DNA of 64,000 nucleotides from Devosia riboflavina (GTDB taxonomy: Bacteria; Pseudomonadota; Alphaproteobacteria; Rhizobiales; Devosiaceae): NCBI RefSeq assembly GCF_000743575.1, contig NZ_JQGC01000001.1, positions 1 through 64,000 of the forward strand. The letters run 5' to 3'. Position numbers and translations under genes: made by a program. Shown in pieces: positions 17,776-27,145 of the stretch. The stretch's first letter is position 1. Each line of letters begins with the position of its first letter. The notes beneath the pieces are model-generated. The model was given only the letters and a program-made list of their open reading frames with translations, was not told the DNA's origin and searched no databases.

Positions 17776-18574
17776 GCAAAACGCAACGACCGCGCTGGCG
17801 CTCGTTGCCGGGCTCCTGTTCCTGTCGCCGGTCCTCTACTCGATCTGGATGTCGTTCCAGACGGCGCAGTCCTATTATCGCGGCGGCTTCGAATTCAGCC
17901 TGGGCAACTATGGGACGGCGGTCACCAAGTTCAATTTCGCCCGCTACCTCGTCAACTCGATCATTGTGTCGGGCATGGTGACGCTGGTGGGGCTGGCGGT
18001 TTCGACGACGGCGGCGTTTGCCTTCGCGCGCTTCGACTTCAAGGGCCGCGACCTGCTCTTCGGGATCACGGTGGCGACTTTGATGATCCCGAGCCACATC
18101 ACGCTCATTCCGAACTATCTGACCCTGGCGCGGGTCGGCCTGCTCGATACCTATGCCGGGCTCATTTTGCCCGCGATCTCCAACGGCTTTGCCGCGTTTT
18201 TCCTGCGCCAGTACATCCGCGGCATTCCGCGCGCACTCGATGAGGCAGCTTACATGGACGGGGCACGGCCGCTGCAGGTCCTGTGGCGGGTGATCGTGCC
18301 GATCTCGCGGCCCGCCATCTTCTCGATGGGGCTCTACATCTTCCTTGGCGAGTGGAACAACTACATCTGGCCGCTCGTCGCGGTAGGCAAGGAAGACCTC
18401 TATACGCTGCAACTCGGGCTCGCCAGGCTCTACAGCGTCAACCCCGGTGAAGGATTGATCGACTGGCCGCTGGTCATGGCGGCCTCGACCATCACCATCC
18501 TGCCGGTCCTGTTCGGCTTTTTCCTGGTGGAGCGGCATCTGGTGCGCGGCATCACCATGGGCGCCGTCAAATGA
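17765..18574 (+). CDS. ugpE: ABC sugar/glycerol-3-phosphate permease, UgpE-like
   Basis: This 269-residue permease of the MalG/UgpE class has six predicted helices, an EAA loop at LDEAAYMDGARPLQVLWRVIVP and the C-terminal stretch VERHLVRGITMGAVK common to this class. The start overlaps the end of the UgpA-like gene, showing translational coupling. It forms the second half of the channel. The next gene, a glycerophosphodiesterase, starts 16 bp later in the same operon. Confidence 0.85.
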   Translation: MKLRQNATTALALVAGLLFLSPVLYSIWMSFQTAQSYYRGGFEFSLGNYGTAVTKFNFARYLVNSIIVSGMVTLVGLAVSTTAAFAFARFDFKGRDLLFGITVATLMIPSHITLIPNYLTLARVGLLDTYAGLILPAISNGFAAFFLRQYIRGIPRALDEAAYMDGARPLQVLWRVIVPISRPAIFSMGLYIFLGEWNNYIWPLVAVGKEDLYTLQLGLARLYSVNPGEGLIDWPLVMAASTITILPVLFGFFLVERHLVRGITMGAVK

Positions 18575-18590
18575 TACAAGGACAAAGACG

Positions 18591-19340
18591 ATGACACGCA
18601 TCGCATCCCATCGCGGCGGCACGCTCGAATTTGGCGACAGCACGCCCACCGGATTTCGCAAGACGGCGCAGATGGCGCTCGAGGAGGTCGAATTCGACGT
18701 CCATCCGACACGCGACGGCGCCATCATGGTCCATCACGATGCAACGCTCGAGCGCACCACCGACAAGACCGGGGCGATCGCAACGCTGAGCGAAGCCGAG
18801 GTGCGGGCCGCGACCATCAATTACAGCGGCGGCGAGCATCCGCTCTCGCTGGACGAGCTTTGCGACATCTATCGCGACAGCACGGTCGAGTTCCGCTGCG
18901 AGATCAAGCCGGATGCCGAAGGCCGCGCCTACAGTAACTTCGTGCCAGGGGTCGTCGATACCTTGCGCAAAGGCGGTATGCGGGAGCGGACGCGGTTCTC
19001 GTCGTTCCTGCTCGATACGCTGGTGGAGCTCGGTGCGGTGACGCAGCGGCCCTGTCTCTGGCTGGTTAGCCCGCAGGTCTTGCGGCTCGTCGGCAGAACC
19101 GCGCTCTTTGAAATAGTGCGCGCGCGCTCGATATCCGAGATCGGGGTCCACATCGACGAGGCGGACGCCGAGCTGATGGCGGCGGCCAACGACGCGGGAA
19201 TCGCTTTTGGATGCTGGGCAGCACATACGGCCGAACAGATCGAAAAGGCACTTGGGCTGGGGATCAAGGTCTTCACGACCGACCGGCCGAGCCTGGCCAT
19301 TGCTCTGCGCGACAATCGAGCGGGGAGGCAGCCGGCATGA
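18591..19340 (+). CDS. ugpQ: Glycerophosphodiester phosphodiesterase (UgpQ-like)
   Basis: This 249-residue TIM-barrel enzyme hydrolyses glycerophosphodiesters to glycerol-3-phosphate and an alcohol. The GDPD signature is visible: ASHRGG near the N-terminus, VEFDVHPTRDGAIMVHHD (metal and catalytic acid/base residues E, D, H), and EIKPD later. There is no signal peptide, so it is cytoplasmic and acts on imported diesters, as UgpQ does. It lies between the permease and ATPase genes and overlaps the ATPase start by 4 bp. Confidence 0.9.
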   Translation: MTRIASHRGGTLEFGDSTPTGFRKTAQMALEEVEFDVHPTRDGAIMVHHDATLERTTDKTGAIATLSEAEVRAATINYSGGEHPLSLDELCDIYRDSTVEFRCEIKPDAEGRAYSNFVPGVVDTLRKGGMRERTRFSSFLLDTLVELGAVTQRPCLWLVSPQVLRLVGRTALFEIVRARSISEIGVHIDEADAELMAAANDAGIAFGCWAAHTAEQIEKALGLGIKVFTTDRPSLAIALRDNRAGRQPA

Positions 19341-20362
19341 GCGCCATAGCGCTACGTAACGTCCGTAAGGCTTATCACGGCGGTCCGACGGTGCTCCACG
19401 ATCTGTCGATGGCAATCGAAGCCGGGGAGTTCATCGTTATCGTCGGCCCCTCCGGATGCGGCAAGTCCACGCTTTTGCGCCTCATTGCCGGGCTCGAGCG
19501 CGCCGATGGCGGCGATATCGAAATCGGCGGCACCCGCGCCAACGACTTGCCGCCGCAGGACCGCGATATTGCGATGATCTTCCAGAACTATGCGCTCTAC
19601 CCGCATATGAGCGTGCGCGAGAACATCGCCTTCGGGCTCGAACTGCGCGGCGTGCCCAAGCGCGAACGCAACGCGCGCGCCGAGAGCGTCGCCGGGATGC
19701 TGCAGCTCGACCCCTATCTCGAGCGCAAGCCGGGCGCACTCTCGGGCGGGCAACGCCAGCGCGTGGCCATGGGCCGGGCCATGGCGCGCAAGAGCTCCAT
19801 CTTCCTGATGGACGAGCCGCTCTCCAATCTCGACAATGCATTGCGCATCGCCATGCGCACTGAAGTCAAGGAACTGCATCGCCAACTTGGTGCCACCATG
19901 GTCTATGTGACCCACGACCAGACCGAGGCCCTGTCGCTGGCCGATCGCATCGCCGTGATGAAGGACGGGCACCTGTTGCAGTTCGATACGCCTGAGGCGA
20001 TCTATGATCGGCCGGCGCACCGGTTCGTCGCCGGGTTCCTTGGCGTGCCGCCGATGAACTTTCTGTCGGCAAAAGCGGTGCCGGGCTATTCGGGACCCGA
20101 GGGACTGACCATAGGCCTCCGCCCCGAGCACCTGTCCATTCATGCCGGGGAGCCGGCGGCCAACGGGCTGGGTGTGCGGCTCCTGCTCTCGGAAATGACC
20201 GGGGCGACGGTCATCCTTCATTGCGAGAGTGCCGCCGGGCGTATCACGCTGAACTGCGCGCGCAAGGACATGCCACAGGGGAGCGATGCCCTGTGGGTAA
20301 ATCTCGAGCTTTCGCATGCGCTCTATTTCGATGAAGACGGCAAGCGTGTTGAATTGTCCTGA
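19337..20362 (+). CDS. ugpC: ABC transporter ATP-binding protein, UgpC/MalK-like
   Basis: This 341-residue ATPase has Walker A GPSGCGKST, Q-loop in MIFQNYALYPHMSV, signature LSGGQRQR, Walker B SIFLMDEPLSNLD and switch histidine in VTHDQTE. A C-terminal TOBE region (about 235-335) places it with MalK/UgpC. It drives the UgpAE-like permease. The ATG at 19337 overlaps the phosphodiesterase stop (ATGA); a frame extending upstream to 19211 is an artefact of that overlap. Confidence 0.9.
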   Translation: MSAIALRNVRKAYHGGPTVLHDLSMAIEAGEFIVIVGPSGCGKSTLLRLIAGLERADGGDIEIGGTRANDLPPQDRDIAMIFQNYALYPHMSVRENIAFGLELRGVPKRERNARAESVAGMLQLDPYLERKPGALSGGQRQRVAMGRAMARKSSIFLMDEPLSNLDNALRIAMRTEVKELHRQLGATMVYVTHDQTEALSLADRIAVMKDGHLLQFDTPEAIYDRPAHRFVAGFLGVPPMNFLSAKAVPGYSGPEGLTIGLRPEHLSIHAGEPAANGLGVRLLLSEMTGATVILHCESAAGRITLNCARKDMPQGSDALWVNLELSHALYFDEDGKRVELS

Positions 20363-20410
20363 AGGCAGGAAGCACACCTGCGTCCCTTTTCATCCAGGCC
20401 GGGATCGTCC

Positions 20411-21301
20411 GTGATCGAAACGAAAGATACGGTTTCCGAGGCATTGCGGAACCTCATCGCACGCAATTCGACGCGACTGACGCGGGCGGACGAGCGCCTG
20501 CTCGAAGTCCTCACCCAGGACCCGGTGCGCGCTGCCATCGACAATGGCGCGGCTGTGTCGTCCCGGGCGGGCGTTCATCCGGCATCGGCGGTTCGCCTGG
20601 CGCGCCGGCTTGGCTTTTCCGGCTATCCAGAATTTCGCACCTTCATCCAGTCGAGCCTGATCGCGGGCGGGGGCGACCTCGACAGTCCCGCTGCGCGAAT
20701 GGCGGCGCGACTCGTCAAGGCGGACGACGGCGGCGTTCTCTCTTCGATCCTCGACAGCGAAATCGCCGCACTCGAGCAGGTCCGCCAGCGCGTATCGGGC
20801 GGTGACATCCGCCGATTTGCCGAGTGCATCCGCGAGAGCCGGCGCGTTTTCGTCTTCGGGCGCGGACATTTTGCCTCTCTCTCGGCCCTGGTGACCTTGC
20901 GCCTCAATCGCTCTGGCTATCCTTGCGTCGATCTCGGCAGTCACATGCACCAACTCCCCGAGGTGTTGAGCCAGATGACGCGCAAGGACACGCTCTGGCT
21001 TTTCTCCTTCCGCCGATCGGTGCCGGTGCTGAACGAGATCAGGGCCATCGCGCATTCGGCCAAGGCTACGACCATGGCGATTACCGACCTGAAGGGCGTA
21101 CTGATCAGCCCCCCGCCCGACCACCACATCGCTGTCTCGCGCGGGGCTGTGGGTGAGTCGCAGTCGCTCGTCGTTCCCATGACGATCGCCAATGCCATCA
21201 TCCTCGATCTTGCCTCGATCGATGAAGGTCATTCGATCCGCTCCCTTGAGCGGTTCAAGGCCTTTCGCACCCAGAGCGGCCTCTCACGCTCTCTGACCTG
21301 A
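20411..21301 (+). CDS. MurR/RpiR-family transcriptional regulator
   Basis: This 296-residue regulator has an N-terminal RpiR-type helix-turn-helix (about 1-80, with AAVSSRAGVHPASAVRLARRLGFSGYPEF) and a sugar-phosphate-binding SIS domain (about 120-270, with RRVFVFGRGHFASL). The start is a GTG at 20411. It is 48 bp after the ATPase and last in the ugp-type operon, so it is a likely local regulator sensing a phosphorylated ligand. The palindrome at 15563-15578 is a candidate operator. PhoB control, usual for E. coli ugp, is not excluded; I saw no clear Pho box. Confidence 0.88.
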   Translation: MIETKDTVSEALRNLIARNSTRLTRADERLLEVLTQDPVRAAIDNGAAVSSRAGVHPASAVRLARRLGFSGYPEFRTFIQSSLIAGGGDLDSPAARMAARLVKADDGGVLSSILDSEIAALEQVRQRVSGGDIRRFAECIRESRRVFVFGRGHFASLSALVTLRLNRSGYPCVDLGSHMHQLPEVLSQMTRKDTLWLFSFRRSVPVLNEIRAIAHSAKATTMAITDLKGVLISPPPDHHIAVSRGAVGESQSLVVPMTIANAIILDLASIDEGHSIRSLERFKAFRTQSGLSRSLT

Positions 21302-21675
21302 GGCGTTACGGGCAGCTAAGCGCCCCCATTCCGGCCGGTAAAGTGGGTCGGATGGGATCCCGAGAGCTGCCTTTTAGAGCTGCAAGTATTCACGGCAAGT
21401 GCGATGCGGTTCGCTGTGTGTTCGCTTTTGAGCAGGCGGCGACTGTCTGCGGACAGCGAATACCAGATGTGGAGAACCGGGATGCGCGGTTTGAGCAGCA
21501 ACGGCCAAAAAAGAGCTTTAACGACCGCCATCCAAGATAACTGGCAACCCAAACCTGAATCAACCAGCCTGGCCGGCCACCAGAGAAAATCGTGCCAGAT
21601 ACAGGATCGGCTACAAGGATGAATACGGGGCTTCCGCCTCAAATGTGACCGCTCAACACTGGTCGCAGCGATCGA
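21302..21675. other. Intergenic region, no supported gene
   Basis: These 374 bases lie between the convergent rpiR-type and gntR-type genes. Open frames on both strands lack ribosome-binding sites and known motifs, and composition looks less GC-rich than the flanks. I found no strong terminator hairpin. It may be a decayed insertion. Confidence 0.35.
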
Positions 21676-22380
21676 CTAATTGTTGCGAAAAGACAGGCGC
21701 ACCAATTGACCGTTCATCACCGCATTCTGGCATTCCAGCAATTGGCCGTTGTCGATCCGTCCGGTAGAGGCCACGACCAGGATCGGCGCATTTGCCGGAC
21801 TCTGCAGCAATTCTGCCTCCCGCTCACTCGGCAAGCGGGCGCTGACCGTTGTCGAGACACGCCGCAACTGTCCCAGCCCCTCATTGCGAACGATCCGCGT
21901 CAGGGAGTCGGTTTCCGCCAGCCTTGCCTGGAGGTTGTCCACCAGGTCGGCCCGAATATGACGGACGGTAAGGATGAACGGCATGTCATTGCCCGTGATG
22001 AGCGCGGTTACCCGCAGCAGCGGCATTTCCGGCGCAATGGCAAGGTTGGCTGCCAGTTCCGTGTCGGCTGACACCATGGTGTAATCGAGGACCTGCATGC
22101 TTGATCTCACCCCCTGACCATCTAGGACATCCCTGAAGCGCGATGTTGCATCGACCTCGTAGGTTATGCCGGTCGGCATCACGAAGGAGCCACGCCCGTT
22201 GATACTGCGGATCAATCCATCCTGAGACAGGGCCAGATAGGCGCGCCGGACCGTATTGCGGCTGACATTGTGAGATGCCGAAAGCTCAAATTCGGGTGGC
22301 AATTGGCTGCCTGGGCGCAACTCACCCACAATGATCGCCTTGCGCAGTGCATCATAGACGCGGAACCACTGAGCCGCCAT
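21676..22380 (-). CDS. GntR/HutC-family transcriptional regulator (UTRA domain)
   Basis: This 234-residue regulator has an N-terminal GntR winged helix (about 1-70, with LRPGSQLPPEFELSASHNVSRNTVRRAYLALSQDGLI and the wing GRGSFV). A UTRA ligand-binding domain follows (about 90-230), as in PhnF and HutC. The ATG at 22380 follows GGGGAGAG; a longer frame upstream is not supported. It is divergent from the dipeptide-type ABC operon and probably represses it from the palindrome at 22405-22420. Ligand unknown. Confidence 0.87.
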   Translation of the reverse strand: MAAQWFRVYDALRKAIIVGELRPGSQLPPEFELSASHNVSRNTVRRAYLALSQDGLIRSINGRGSFVMPTGITYEVDATSRFRDVLDGQGVRSSMQVLDYTMVSADTELAANLAIAPEMPLLRVTALITGNDMPFILTVRHIRADLVDNLQARLAETDSLTRIVRNEGLGQLRRVSTTVSARLPSEREAELLQSPANAPILVVASTGRIDNGQLLECQNAVMNGQLVRLSFRNN

Positions 22381-22404
22381 GAACTCTCCCCGACAAATTT
22401 CTTG

Positions 22405-22420
22405 AGCTGTACCTACAGCT
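22405..22420. promoter_or_regulatory. Palindrome AGCTGTA-CC-TACAGCT, likely GntR operator
   Basis: Exact 7-bp arms (22405-22411 and 22414-22420) lie 25 bp upstream of the gntR-type start, in the divergent promoter region shared with the ABC operon. Size and position fit a HutC-type operator. The match to this particular regulator is inferred. Confidence 0.6.
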
Positions 22421-22598
22421 GTCACGCGCGTTACACAATGACGTCCTAGACAGATCACGTCACGGCGAACGGCTCCCCTGCGCGCCCGACCATCACTGAA
22501 CATAGCAAATTCGCAACCGAAGCGTCGGGCGCCATGTGCGTCCGTCTGCGCAGCGGTGTGCGCTTTTACAGCCACTTGGCATTCCGAGAGGAGACACC

Positions 22599-24179
22599 AT
22601 GACTGATCTCAATCGTCGCACTGTCCTGACCCTGGGGGCCGCGACAGCCGCCGCATTGGCGTTGCCGCGCGCTGTCTTTGCCCAGGCTGACGACCGCCCG
22701 GAAGTCACCGTGGCCGTGCAAAAGGTTTCCAATTCCAACACGCTCGAAATGCTGTCGGAACAGTCCAATGTCGGCGCCCGCATCTATACCAGCTATGCCG
22801 AGCCGCTGATCGGTACCGACTGGGTTGGCGACATGTCGCTCAAGCCATCGATCGCCACATCCTGGAACCGGATCGATGACTATACGATCGAGGTCGAGCT
22901 GCGCGACGACGTCAAGTTCCACAATGGCGACCTGCTGACGGCCGAAGACGTGGCCTTCACCTTCGGTCCTGACCGCATGTGGGGCGGTGGCACGATTGAA
23001 GTGCCCGAGGCAGTCATTGCCGCGTCGCGTCGCTCGCTGCCGGCCTTTGATCGTGTCGAAATCCTCTCGCCCACCAAGGTGCGCTTTCACAATTCGATCA
23101 TCGACCCCGTGCTTGAAGGGCGTCTTGCCAGTGCCATCGGCATGGTCGTGAACAAGCGTGCATTCCTTGAGACCGGCGACTGGATGACCTGGGCCCGCAT
23201 GCCCATCACCACCGGCCCCTATCGCATCGCCGACTTCCAGGCCGACTCCGTGCTTAGCCTCGAAGCCTTTGATGATCATTGGGATGGTCGCCCGCCGCTG
23301 AGCAAGCTGCGCTTCGTGGAAACACCCGAAACCGCATCGCGCATCAACCTGCTGCGCTCGGGCGGTGCCGATTTTGCCTGCGATATTCCGCCCGACCAGA
23401 TCGCGACCGTTGAAGCCGACAGCCGTTTCGAAGTCGTCGGCGGCCCGATCAACAACTCGCGCTACACCATCTTCAACAAGTCCCACCCGGTACTGGCCAA
23501 TCCGCTGATCCGCCAGGCCCTGACCCATTCGGTGGATCGTGACCTGATCGTGGAAGCCCTCTGGGGCGGCCGCACGACCGTGCCACGGGGCCTGCAGTGG
23601 GAATTTTACGGCGACTTCTACATCGCCGACCATGAAAACCCCGCCTACGACCCCGACAAGGCTCGTGCCCTGCTGGCTGAAGCGGGCTATGCCGGCGAAG
23701 CCATCCCCTATCGCGTGCTGAACGACTACTACACCAACCAGACCTCGACCGCCCAGATCAACACCGAGAACTGGCGCGCCGTGGGGCTCAATGTCGAGCT
23801 GCAGATGGTCGAAAACTGGGGCCAGATCAGCGAAGGCGAACCGGCCACCCGCGGTATCCATGACTGGTCGGCGGCTGCCTCCCTGCCGGATCCCTGCGTG
23901 CAGATGCCAGGCTCCTGGGGCCCCACCAGCAATGGCTGGCGGAATGGCCAGTGGACCAACGAGGAATTTGGCCCGCTCTCTAACGAACTCGAAACCAGCA
24001 CCGACAAAGCCCGTCGCATCGCAATCTGGCGCCGCATGCTGCAGATCATCGAGATCGAAGATCCCGCTTACGTCGTCCTGCATCGCAACGCCTCCTTCAC
24101 GGCCAAGCGCAAGGACATCCAGTGGACGGCCGCCCAGTCCTTCGTCATGGACTTCAGCCGCCACAACTGGGGCGCGTGA
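22599..24179 (+). CDS. Peptide/nickel-type ABC substrate-binding protein (SBP family 5)
   Basis: The protein has 526 residues from the ATG at 22599, which follows GAGAGGAGAC. The N-terminus has a twin-arginine signal (NRRTVLTLGAATAAALAL, ending VFAQA), so export may be Tat-dependent. The mature protein has the SBP_bac_5 pattern with FHNGDLLTAEDVAFTF and a Y-N/P-x-DP-x-KA-like YDPDKARALLAEAGY segment. It captures a ligand for the DppBCDF-like transporter encoded downstream. Family members bind peptides, nickel or oligosaccharides; the GntR partner and isomerase downstream suggest a sugar-derived compound, but this is not certain. Confidence 0.87.
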   Translation: MTDLNRRTVLTLGAATAAALALPRAVFAQADDRPEVTVAVQKVSNSNTLEMLSEQSNVGARIYTSYAEPLIGTDWVGDMSLKPSIATSWNRIDDYTIEVELRDDVKFHNGDLLTAEDVAFTFGPDRMWGGGTIEVPEAVIAASRRSLPAFDRVEILSPTKVRFHNSIIDPVLEGRLASAIGMVVNKRAFLETGDWMTWARMPITTGPYRIADFQADSVLSLEAFDDHWDGRPPLSKLRFVETPETASRINLLRSGGADFACDIPPDQIATVEADSRFEVVGGPINNSRYTIFNKSHPVLANPLIRQALTHSVDRDLIVEALWGGRTTVPRGLQWEFYGDFYIADHENPAYDPDKARALLAEAGYAGEAIPYRVLNDYYTNQTSTAQINTENWRAVGLNVELQMVENWGQISEGEPATRGIHDWSAAASLPDPCVQMPGSWGPTSNGWRNGQWTNEEFGPLSNELETSTDKARRIAIWRRMLQIIEIEDPAYVVLHRNASFTAKRKDIQWTAAQSFVMDFSRHNWGA

Positions 24180-24182
24180 GCC

Positions 24183-25169
24183 ATGGCTTTCGTCCAGATC
24201 CGCGACATGTCGGTGGCCTTCGGCTCGGCCCCGGCTTTGCGTGGCATCAGCCTCTCGGTCGAGCGTGGTGAAGCGCTCGGCCTGGTCGGCGAGTCAGGCT
24301 GTGGCAAGTCCATAACCTGGCTGGCCGCCCTTGGCCTGTTGCCGCGGTCGGCCAAGGTGGGCGGCTCCGTGCTGCTCGATGGGGTCGAACTCATCGGCGC
24401 ATCGCCATCGGTGCTGGAGCCGGTGCGGGGCGGACGCATCGCCATGATCTTCCAGGACCCGGCCTCGAGCCTCAATCCTGTCCATCGCATTGGCCACCAG
24501 ATTGCCGAGGCGCTGGCCCTCCATCGCGGGCTGACCGGCGCGCCAGCCCGCGCCGAAGTCATCCGCCTGCTCGACCAGGTCGGCATTCCCGACGCCAAGA
24601 CCCGCGCTAACGCCTATCCGCATGAACTCTCGGGCGGCCAGAACCAGCGCGTCATGATCGCCATGGCCTTGGCGGGCGAGCCCGAATTGCTGGTGGCCGA
24701 CGAGCCAACGACGGCGCTCGATGTCACCATTCAGGCGCAGATTCTGGACCTCTTGGGCACCATCCGCCGCGATACCGGCATGGGGCTGGTCCTGATTTCC
24801 CATGACCTGGGCGTGGTCTCGGAAACCTGTTCACGCATCGCCGTCATGTATGCCGGCCGCATCGTCGAACAGGCCGAAAGCGCCGCGATCTTTGCCAATC
24901 CCAGTCACCCCTATACTCGCGGCCTGCTTGGCGCAATGCCGCCGATCAGCGGTCCGCGCCAGAAGCTGGTGTCCATTCCCGGTAGCGTTCCGGAGGCTTC
25001 GCGCATGCCACAGGGCTGTGCCTTTGCGCCGCGTTGCAGCGAGGCCATTGCCGACTGCACGCGCGTTGATCCGGCCGCCGTCACTGTCGAGGCCAACCAT
25101 CTTGCCGCCTGCATCAGGGCCACACCGGCCAAGACCGGCACCCGAACCCCCGAAAGGGTCCTGGCATGA
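24183..25169 (+). CDS. dppD: Dipeptide-type ABC transporter ATPase, DppD-like
   Basis: This 328-residue ATPase has Walker [10 protein letters not shown], signature LSGGQNQR, Walker [13 protein letters not shown] and H-loop ISHDL. The C-terminal oligopeptide-type region includes GCAFAPRC, a cysteine motif typical of OppD/DppD proteins that often holds an iron-sulphur site. The signature has N in place of the second conserved Q, which is common in this family. It starts 3 bp after the binding protein stop and overlaps the next ATPase gene by 4 bp. Confidence 0.87.
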   Translation: MAFVQIRDMSVAFGSAPALRGISLSVERGEALGLVGESGCGKSITWLAALGLLPRSAKVGGSVLLDGVELIGASPSVLEPVRGGRIAMIFQDPASSLNPVHRIGHQIAEALALHRGLTGAPARAEVIRLLDQVGIPDAKTRANAYPHELSGGQNQRVMIAMALAGEPELLVADEPTTALDVTIQAQILDLLGTIRRDTGMGLVLISHDLGVVSETCSRIAVMYAGRIVEQAESAAIFANPSHPYTRGLLGAMPPISGPRQKLVSIPGSVPEASRMPQGCAFAPRCSEAIADCTRVDPAAVTVEANHLAACIRATPAKTGTRTPERVLA

Positions 25170-26179
25170 CCGCATCCCAAATGCCGCTGCTGAGTGCGCA
25201 AGACCTGGCGCGCACCTATAGTATTCGCCGGGGCATGGCCGGTCGCGTCACCAATGTACGGGCCGTCGACGGGGTCACTCTCACCATAGCGCGTGGCGAG
25301 ACCCTGGGGCTGGTCGGCGAATCCGGCTGCGGCAAGTCGACCACCGCTCGTCTGGTGCTCGGGATCGAGCGGCCAGATGAAGGTCAGGTGCGCTTTGACG
25401 GCGCCCCCATGCCCGGCTCGGGCAGCCCGGGCTGGGCCGCCTTGCGCAAGCGCATGCAACTGGTCTTCCAGGACCCGCTGAGCGCGCTCGACCGTCGCCT
25501 GCCGGTTGGCCTGCAGATCCGCGAACCGCTCGAAATCCACCGCATGGGTACCCCCGCCGAACAGAATGCCCGCGTTGCCGAAGTCATGGAAGAAGTGGGA
25601 CTCCAGCCCCATCATGCCGACCGGCACCCCCATGCCCTGTCCGGCGGACAACGCCAGCGCGCCGTGATCGCCCGGGCGCTGGTGACCCAGCCAGATCTTC
25701 TGGTCTGCGACGAGCCGATCAGCGCCCTCGACGTCTCGATCCAGGCGCAGGTGATGAACCTTCTGGTCGAGCTGCAGGAACGGCTGGGCATGGGCATGCT
25801 GTTCGTCAGCCATGATCTGCGCGCCGTGCGCCAGATCAGCCATCGCGTCGCCGTCATGTATCTAGGGCGGATCGTCGAGGAAGGCGCGCCCGACGAAATC
25901 CTCCATGCGCCGGCCCATCCCTATTCGCAGGCCCTGGTCTCGGCCATTCCCCATCCGGGCAAGACCGCGCGGCGCATCGTGCTGCAAGGCGATCCGCCCA
26001 ATCCGGCCGATCGTCCCCCCGGCTGTGCCTTTCATCCCCGCTGCCCGGTGACAGCGATGCGCTGCCGAACCGAAACGCCGCTGCTGAAGCCGCGCCCGAG
26101 CGATGGGCGCCGCGTCGCCTGCCACGTCGCGCAGGGCGAGGTCGCCCCCGGCCATGTCGGCCAATTGGAGCTGAGCTGA
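25166..26179 (+). CDS. dppF: Dipeptide-type ABC transporter ATPase, DppF-like
   Basis: This 337-residue ATPase is the partner of the preceding DppD-like protein. It has Walker [10 protein letters not shown], signature LSGGQRQR, Walker [15 protein letters not shown] and H-loop VSHDLRAV. The C-terminal GCAFHPRC motif is again the oligopeptide-transporter type. It starts on a 4-bp overlap and its stop overlaps the first base of the next gene start, so translation is coupled throughout the operon. Confidence 0.87.
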   Translation: MTASQMPLLSAQDLARTYSIRRGMAGRVTNVRAVDGVTLTIARGETLGLVGESGCGKSTTARLVLGIERPDEGQVRFDGAPMPGSGSPGWAALRKRMQLVFQDPLSALDRRLPVGLQIREPLEIHRMGTPAEQNARVAEVMEEVGLQPHHADRHPHALSGGQRQRAVIARALVTQPDLLVCDEPISALDVSIQAQVMNLLVELQERLGMGMLFVSHDLRAVRQISHRVAVMYLGRIVEEGAPDEILHAPAHPYSQALVSAIPHPGKTARRIVLQGDPPNPADRPPGCAFHPRCPVTAMRCRTETPLLKPRPSDGRRVACHVAQGEVAPGHVGQLELS

Positions 26180-27114
26180 TGTTGCATTATCTGGGCACGC
26201 GCCTGCTGCGCGCCACCGTCAGCGTGGTGATGGTCGTCACCTTCGTCTTCATCGTCCTGCGCATGTCGGGCGATCCTGCAGTCGTCATCATGGGCGCTGA
26301 CGCGCCGCCGGAGGCCGTGGATGCCTTCCGCACCGCCTGGGGCCTCGATCAGCCGATCTGGGTGCAGTATCTGTCCTTTTTCAAGGCCATTTTCAGCGGC
26401 GATCTCGGCCAGTCGATGCGCGATGGGCGCGACGCGGTTGCCGTGGTGCTCGAACGCGTCCCGTCCACACTGGCCCTGACCGTGCCGGCCTTCCTGCTCA
26501 ATGTGGGCATCGGCATTCCCGCCGGCGTCTATGCGGCCCTGCACCGCAACACCGCGATCGACCGCTTCGTCATGGTCATGGCCGTCACCGGCTTTGCCAT
26601 GCCCTCCTTCATCCTGGCCATGCTGCTGGTGCTGGTGTTTTCGGTCAATCTGGGCTGGCTGCCATCGGCGGGCCAGGATTCCTGGCTCAATGCCATCCTG
26701 CCCATTGTCACCATGGGCTTTGGGGGCGCGGCCCTTTTAGCCCGCTTTACCCGCAGCGCCATGCTCGAAGTGCTCGGCCAGTCCTATATCCGCACCGCCA
26801 GCGCCAAGGGTCTCTCCTGGTCCGCTGTGGTCTGGCGGCATGCACTGCAAAATGCAGCCATCCCCACCGTCACCATTATCGGCTTCATGCTGGGCGGTCT
26901 GGTGGCCGGGGCGGTGGTGGTCGAAAGCGTCTTCTCCTGGCCCGGCGTCGGCCGCTTGCTGGTCGTCTCGGTCTCCAACCGTGACCTGGCGGTCGTCCAG
27001 GCCATCGTCCTGATGATCGCCCTGACCATGGTTGCGGCCAATTTCGTCGTCGACATTCTCTACGGCCTGCTCGACCCCAAGATGCAATCGCAGACGCGCG
27101 CGGCGCGCGCCTGA
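26179..27114 (+). CDS. dppB: Dipeptide-type ABC permease, DppB-like
   Basis: This 311-residue inner-membrane permease begins with the N-terminal helix and RMSGDPAVVIMG pattern of DppB/OppB proteins. Six helices are predicted and an EAA-like loop is visible in YIRTASAKGLSWSAVVWRHAL. It overlaps the DppF-like gene by 1 bp. It forms the translocation channel with the following DppC-like protein. Confidence 0.87.
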   Translation: MLHYLGTRLLRATVSVVMVVTFVFIVLRMSGDPAVVIMGADAPPEAVDAFRTAWGLDQPIWVQYLSFFKAIFSGDLGQSMRDGRDAVAVVLERVPSTLALTVPAFLLNVGIGIPAGVYAALHRNTAIDRFVMVMAVTGFAMPSFILAMLLVLVFSVNLGWLPSAGQDSWLNAILPIVTMGFGGAALLARFTRSAMLEVLGQSYIRTASAKGLSWSAVVWRHALQNAAIPTVTIIGFMLGGLVAGAVVVESVFSWPGVGRLLVVSVSNRDLAVVQAIVLMIALTMVAANFVVDILYGLLDPKMQSQTRAARA

Positions 27115-27145
27115 CCGCCTCGACACTCACCCTCGGAGACCGCCT

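Noticed and set aside
19211-19336. Upstream extension of the UgpC-like gene
   Set aside because: It lies inside the phosphodiesterase gene; the ATG at 19337 overlaps its stop and gives the normal family N-terminus.
21316-21642. 108-residue minus-strand frame and overlapping plus-strand frames
   Set aside because: No ribosome-binding site, no motif, and frames overlap on both strands in a gap between convergent regulators.
22566-24164. 532-residue minus-strand frame
   Set aside because: It is the antisense shadow of the SBP family 5 gene, which has a signal peptide, ribosome-binding site and operon context.
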